From Lamellibrachia columna (taxonomy: Eukaryota > Annelida > Polychaeta > Sabellida > Siboglinidae), in contig OY759263.1 in NCBI GenBank assembly GCA_963662155.1, positions 65,001 through 129,000 of the forward strand: a stretch of DNA of 64,000 nucleotides. The letters are read 5' to 3'. Both the position numbers and the translations under genes were made by a program. The notes under the pieces are model-generated. The model ran no database searches and was not told the origin of the DNA. It was given only the letters and a program-made list of their open reading frames with translations. Within the stretch, counting starts at the first letter, position 1; each line of letters starts with the position of its first letter. Below are positions 61,891 through 64,000 of this stretch, in pieces.

Positions 61891-62477
61891 CTAGTCTCTT
61901 ATATCAATTAGACGTATTTGCCATAGTATATATTATTATATACATAGTCGGAACCCGAAAGAAAAGAAAGTCATCTACCGTTACTTATTTATCCCTAGAC
62001 TAAAGAACTTTAACCTTCCCCAACAAACAATCATGACATACTGCTACTACAACTACTCTTATAGAGTGATTTCACGTTGTTTTAGTTGAATTCAAAGACC
62101 ACCCTACATTTCACAGAAGGACTCTGACAACGCTACGCCTATTATATGTGTGTCTGACCTACTTTGACACACAGCGTCGGTAAAGATAAAGACGGGATCA
62201 CTAGCTCGCTAATTTAAATAAAAATATATTTATTTAAACAATTCCATTTTATATTTTTTCATTTACTTACCAGGTATATAGAAAAGAGACTATTTTCGCT
62301 TAAGACAATATATATTCATTAGCTATATAACTTTACAATGAGCATTATTAATGGGTTATATATAAATTTCAAAATTACCATTTATTATTAATAGGTCATT
62401 ATATTCTGTTTCACTTACTTATATGCATATATTCGTTATAAATAGGTTGCTTTGTAAAGAAATGACACTACTCATCA
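61891..62477. other. Non-coding AT-rich stretch
   Basis: No supported exon or element. Related words (gcttttttctttaac, ttgctttgtaa, aataggttgc) recur on both sides of the next TA tract, suggesting a duplication around it. Confidence 0.4.
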
Positions 62478-62594
<117 letters not shown>

Positions 62595-62834
62595 AACTAT
62601 TTTCAACTTTTAAAATTAGTATTCATTATAAATATATTAATATATGCTTTTTTCTTTAACTTATATCCATATACTCATTATCAATAGGTTGCTTTGTAAT
62701 GTTAATAATAAAGACAACAATGCACATACGCGTTTTTCTTAGTGGTAGATATCCAGAGACTATAAGATGACCTCCCCCTTAGACATCCTTGGAACTCTGC
62801 TAGATACCCTTTGCCCCTGTCAGATTACCCCTGC

Positions 62835-64000
62835 TTGATTACAAAATTTAACAAGATTGCCACCCCAAACAACAAGGTCCAGATGGCAAGTGGACACGGA
62901 AGCCATTGGCTTATCGAGAGTCCAACAATGTTCTTATCTATGTGTAGCCCGCCCTTATCAAATATCTGTCAATTCTATTTTTAAACATATTCACGCTACT
63001 AGCATTAACACAATCATTTGGCAGTTTGTTCCATTCATTTATCACCCTCTGTGAGAAAGAGTACTTTATCATGTCCAACCTACACTGTTCCTAAACTAAT
63101 GCTACTTTGTGTCATCTGGTTCTACTGCCTTCTTTAAGTTTGAAGAACTTATTCTTGTCAACATCCTCATAACCATTCACCATTTTAAACACTTCTGTTT
63201 GGTCTCCTCTTAATCTCCTGGTCTTTAGTGTTGTCAAACCACATTGTAATAAGCGACTTTCGTAACTAAGGTCTCTCAATTCTGGAATAATTTTAGTTGC
63301 TCTTCGTTATATTCTTTCTAGCTTGTCTGTGTCCTTTTTAGGTTATGGCATCCATACATGAATACAATATTCCAAATGTTATCTAACTATTGCTTTGTAC
63401 AAGGGTACAATTAGCTGTTTCTTCTTACACATGATAGTTCTCCTAATTAGCCCTAGAATTTGATTTCCTTTCGAAGCAGCAATCCCACATTGCTCTGAAA
63501 CTTTCATGTCAGCACTAAATGTTACTCCTATTTCCTTTTCTTGTGTGCTTCAACCTAGTACAGCATCCCCCATTTTATATTCTTCTTCCATGTTTCCATG
63601 TCCTATGTGTATACATTTACATTTCCCAAAATTGAATAATATTTGCCATTTTTCTGACCGTTTCACTAATTTATCTAGATCATCCTGTAAACTTTTGTAT
63701 CTGTATCATTAGTAACTTTTCTGAATACTTTTGTGTCATCTGCAAATGTGAGTACTTTGCTAGATATGTCATCTTCCAAATCATTTATATATATTAAAAA
63801 AAATATACGACCTAATACTGATCCCTTTGGTATCCCTCTAAATACAGATTTCCAATTTGAAATCTCACCATCTACTAGTACTCTCTGTTTTCTGTGTGTA
63901 AGCCACTTTTCTATCCAGTTGATTACACCATTACCTATGCTATGGGCTTCTAGATTAAGTAACAATCTTTGATGTGGCACTTTATCGAAAACTTTCTGAA
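62835..64000 (-). mobile_element. CR1-like LINE, copy F, running off the right edge
   Basis: The copy A-family 3' end, inverted, begins at about 62848 with the tail word taacaagattgcca and the 3' UTR word ttggcttatcgagagtccaa. The ORF2 C-terminal part (62960-63460) is full of stops. The RT part (63675-63980) reads F-A-D-D near 63738, while V-P-Q-G is changed to I-P-K-G near 63830. The rest lies beyond the window. It is a pseudogene in the visible part. Confidence 0.88.

Overview
The window is animal (metazoan) nuclear DNA, AT-rich and dominated by repeats. The grounds are TTAGGG-type telomeric blocks inside the sequence, many non-LTR retrotransposons (LINEs) of several clades, very long TA and CA microsatellites, and a gene of short phase-1 exons with GT/AG borders. 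It looks like a marine invertebrate, but nothing here fixes the species. There are no bacterial operons, rRNA, tRNA or CRISPR arrays. The most important content does not show as a long open frame: reading exon borders by eye gives a five-exon gene on the + strand (13781-33990). It runs signal peptide, fibronectin type II domain, EGF domain, a 12-cysteine module ending in an EGF domain, then a transmembrane helix with a short tail carrying an S-T-Y-E-P-L (ITIM-like) motif. All junctions are phase 1 and the five exons join into one uninterrupted frame of 261 codons plus stop. A second transmembrane exon (34885-34995) and tail exon (35269-35399) have the same phase and would give another complete frame of 285 codons, so the gene may have alternative membrane anchors and tails. 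Layout: 1-1.8 kb, an endonuclease scrap and a degenerate 30-bp satellite. 1.8-6.9 kb, two CR1-like LINE copies tail to tail; the first is almost intact. 7-13.3 kb, minisatellites (including about 34 units that mostly carry TATAAAA), a fold-back element with telomeric repeats, a LINE scrap and a CA tract. 13.8-35.4 kb, the receptor gene; its introns hold a CR1 element with a PHD-like ORF1 (15.5-19.35 kb), a 45-bp fold-back telomeric satellite (20.7-21.7 kb), a TIR element (24.4-25.6 kb) and a Jockey/CR1-group LINE (29.9-31.6 kb). 35.4-44.9 kb, a two-ORF LINE split by a TA tract, a LINE tail, another CR1 copy that has lost its catalytic site, and an ORF1 scrap fused to a 12-bp repeat. 45.4-50.1 kb, a TA-rich block, a minus-strand LINE, an 18-bp minisatellite with 180-bp higher-order structure and a 52-bp repeat. 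50.1-53.4 kb, mostly non-coding, with a possible immunoglobulin-domain exon and a 0.5-kb palindrome against a TA tract. 53.4-60 kb, an RTE-like element split at its catalytic motif by a minus-strand LINE that encodes a 2A-like peptide. 60-62.8 kb, a TATA promoter with a short ORF, a 0.94-kb minisatellite and TA tracts. 62.8-64 kb, a further CR1 copy running off the edge. The retroelements are decayed, and several microsatellites and minisatellites appear to have grown out of coding sequence (reverse transcriptase, ORF1, receptor tail). The receptor gene, the possible Ig exon and the short ORF at 60.3 kb are the only candidate host genes.
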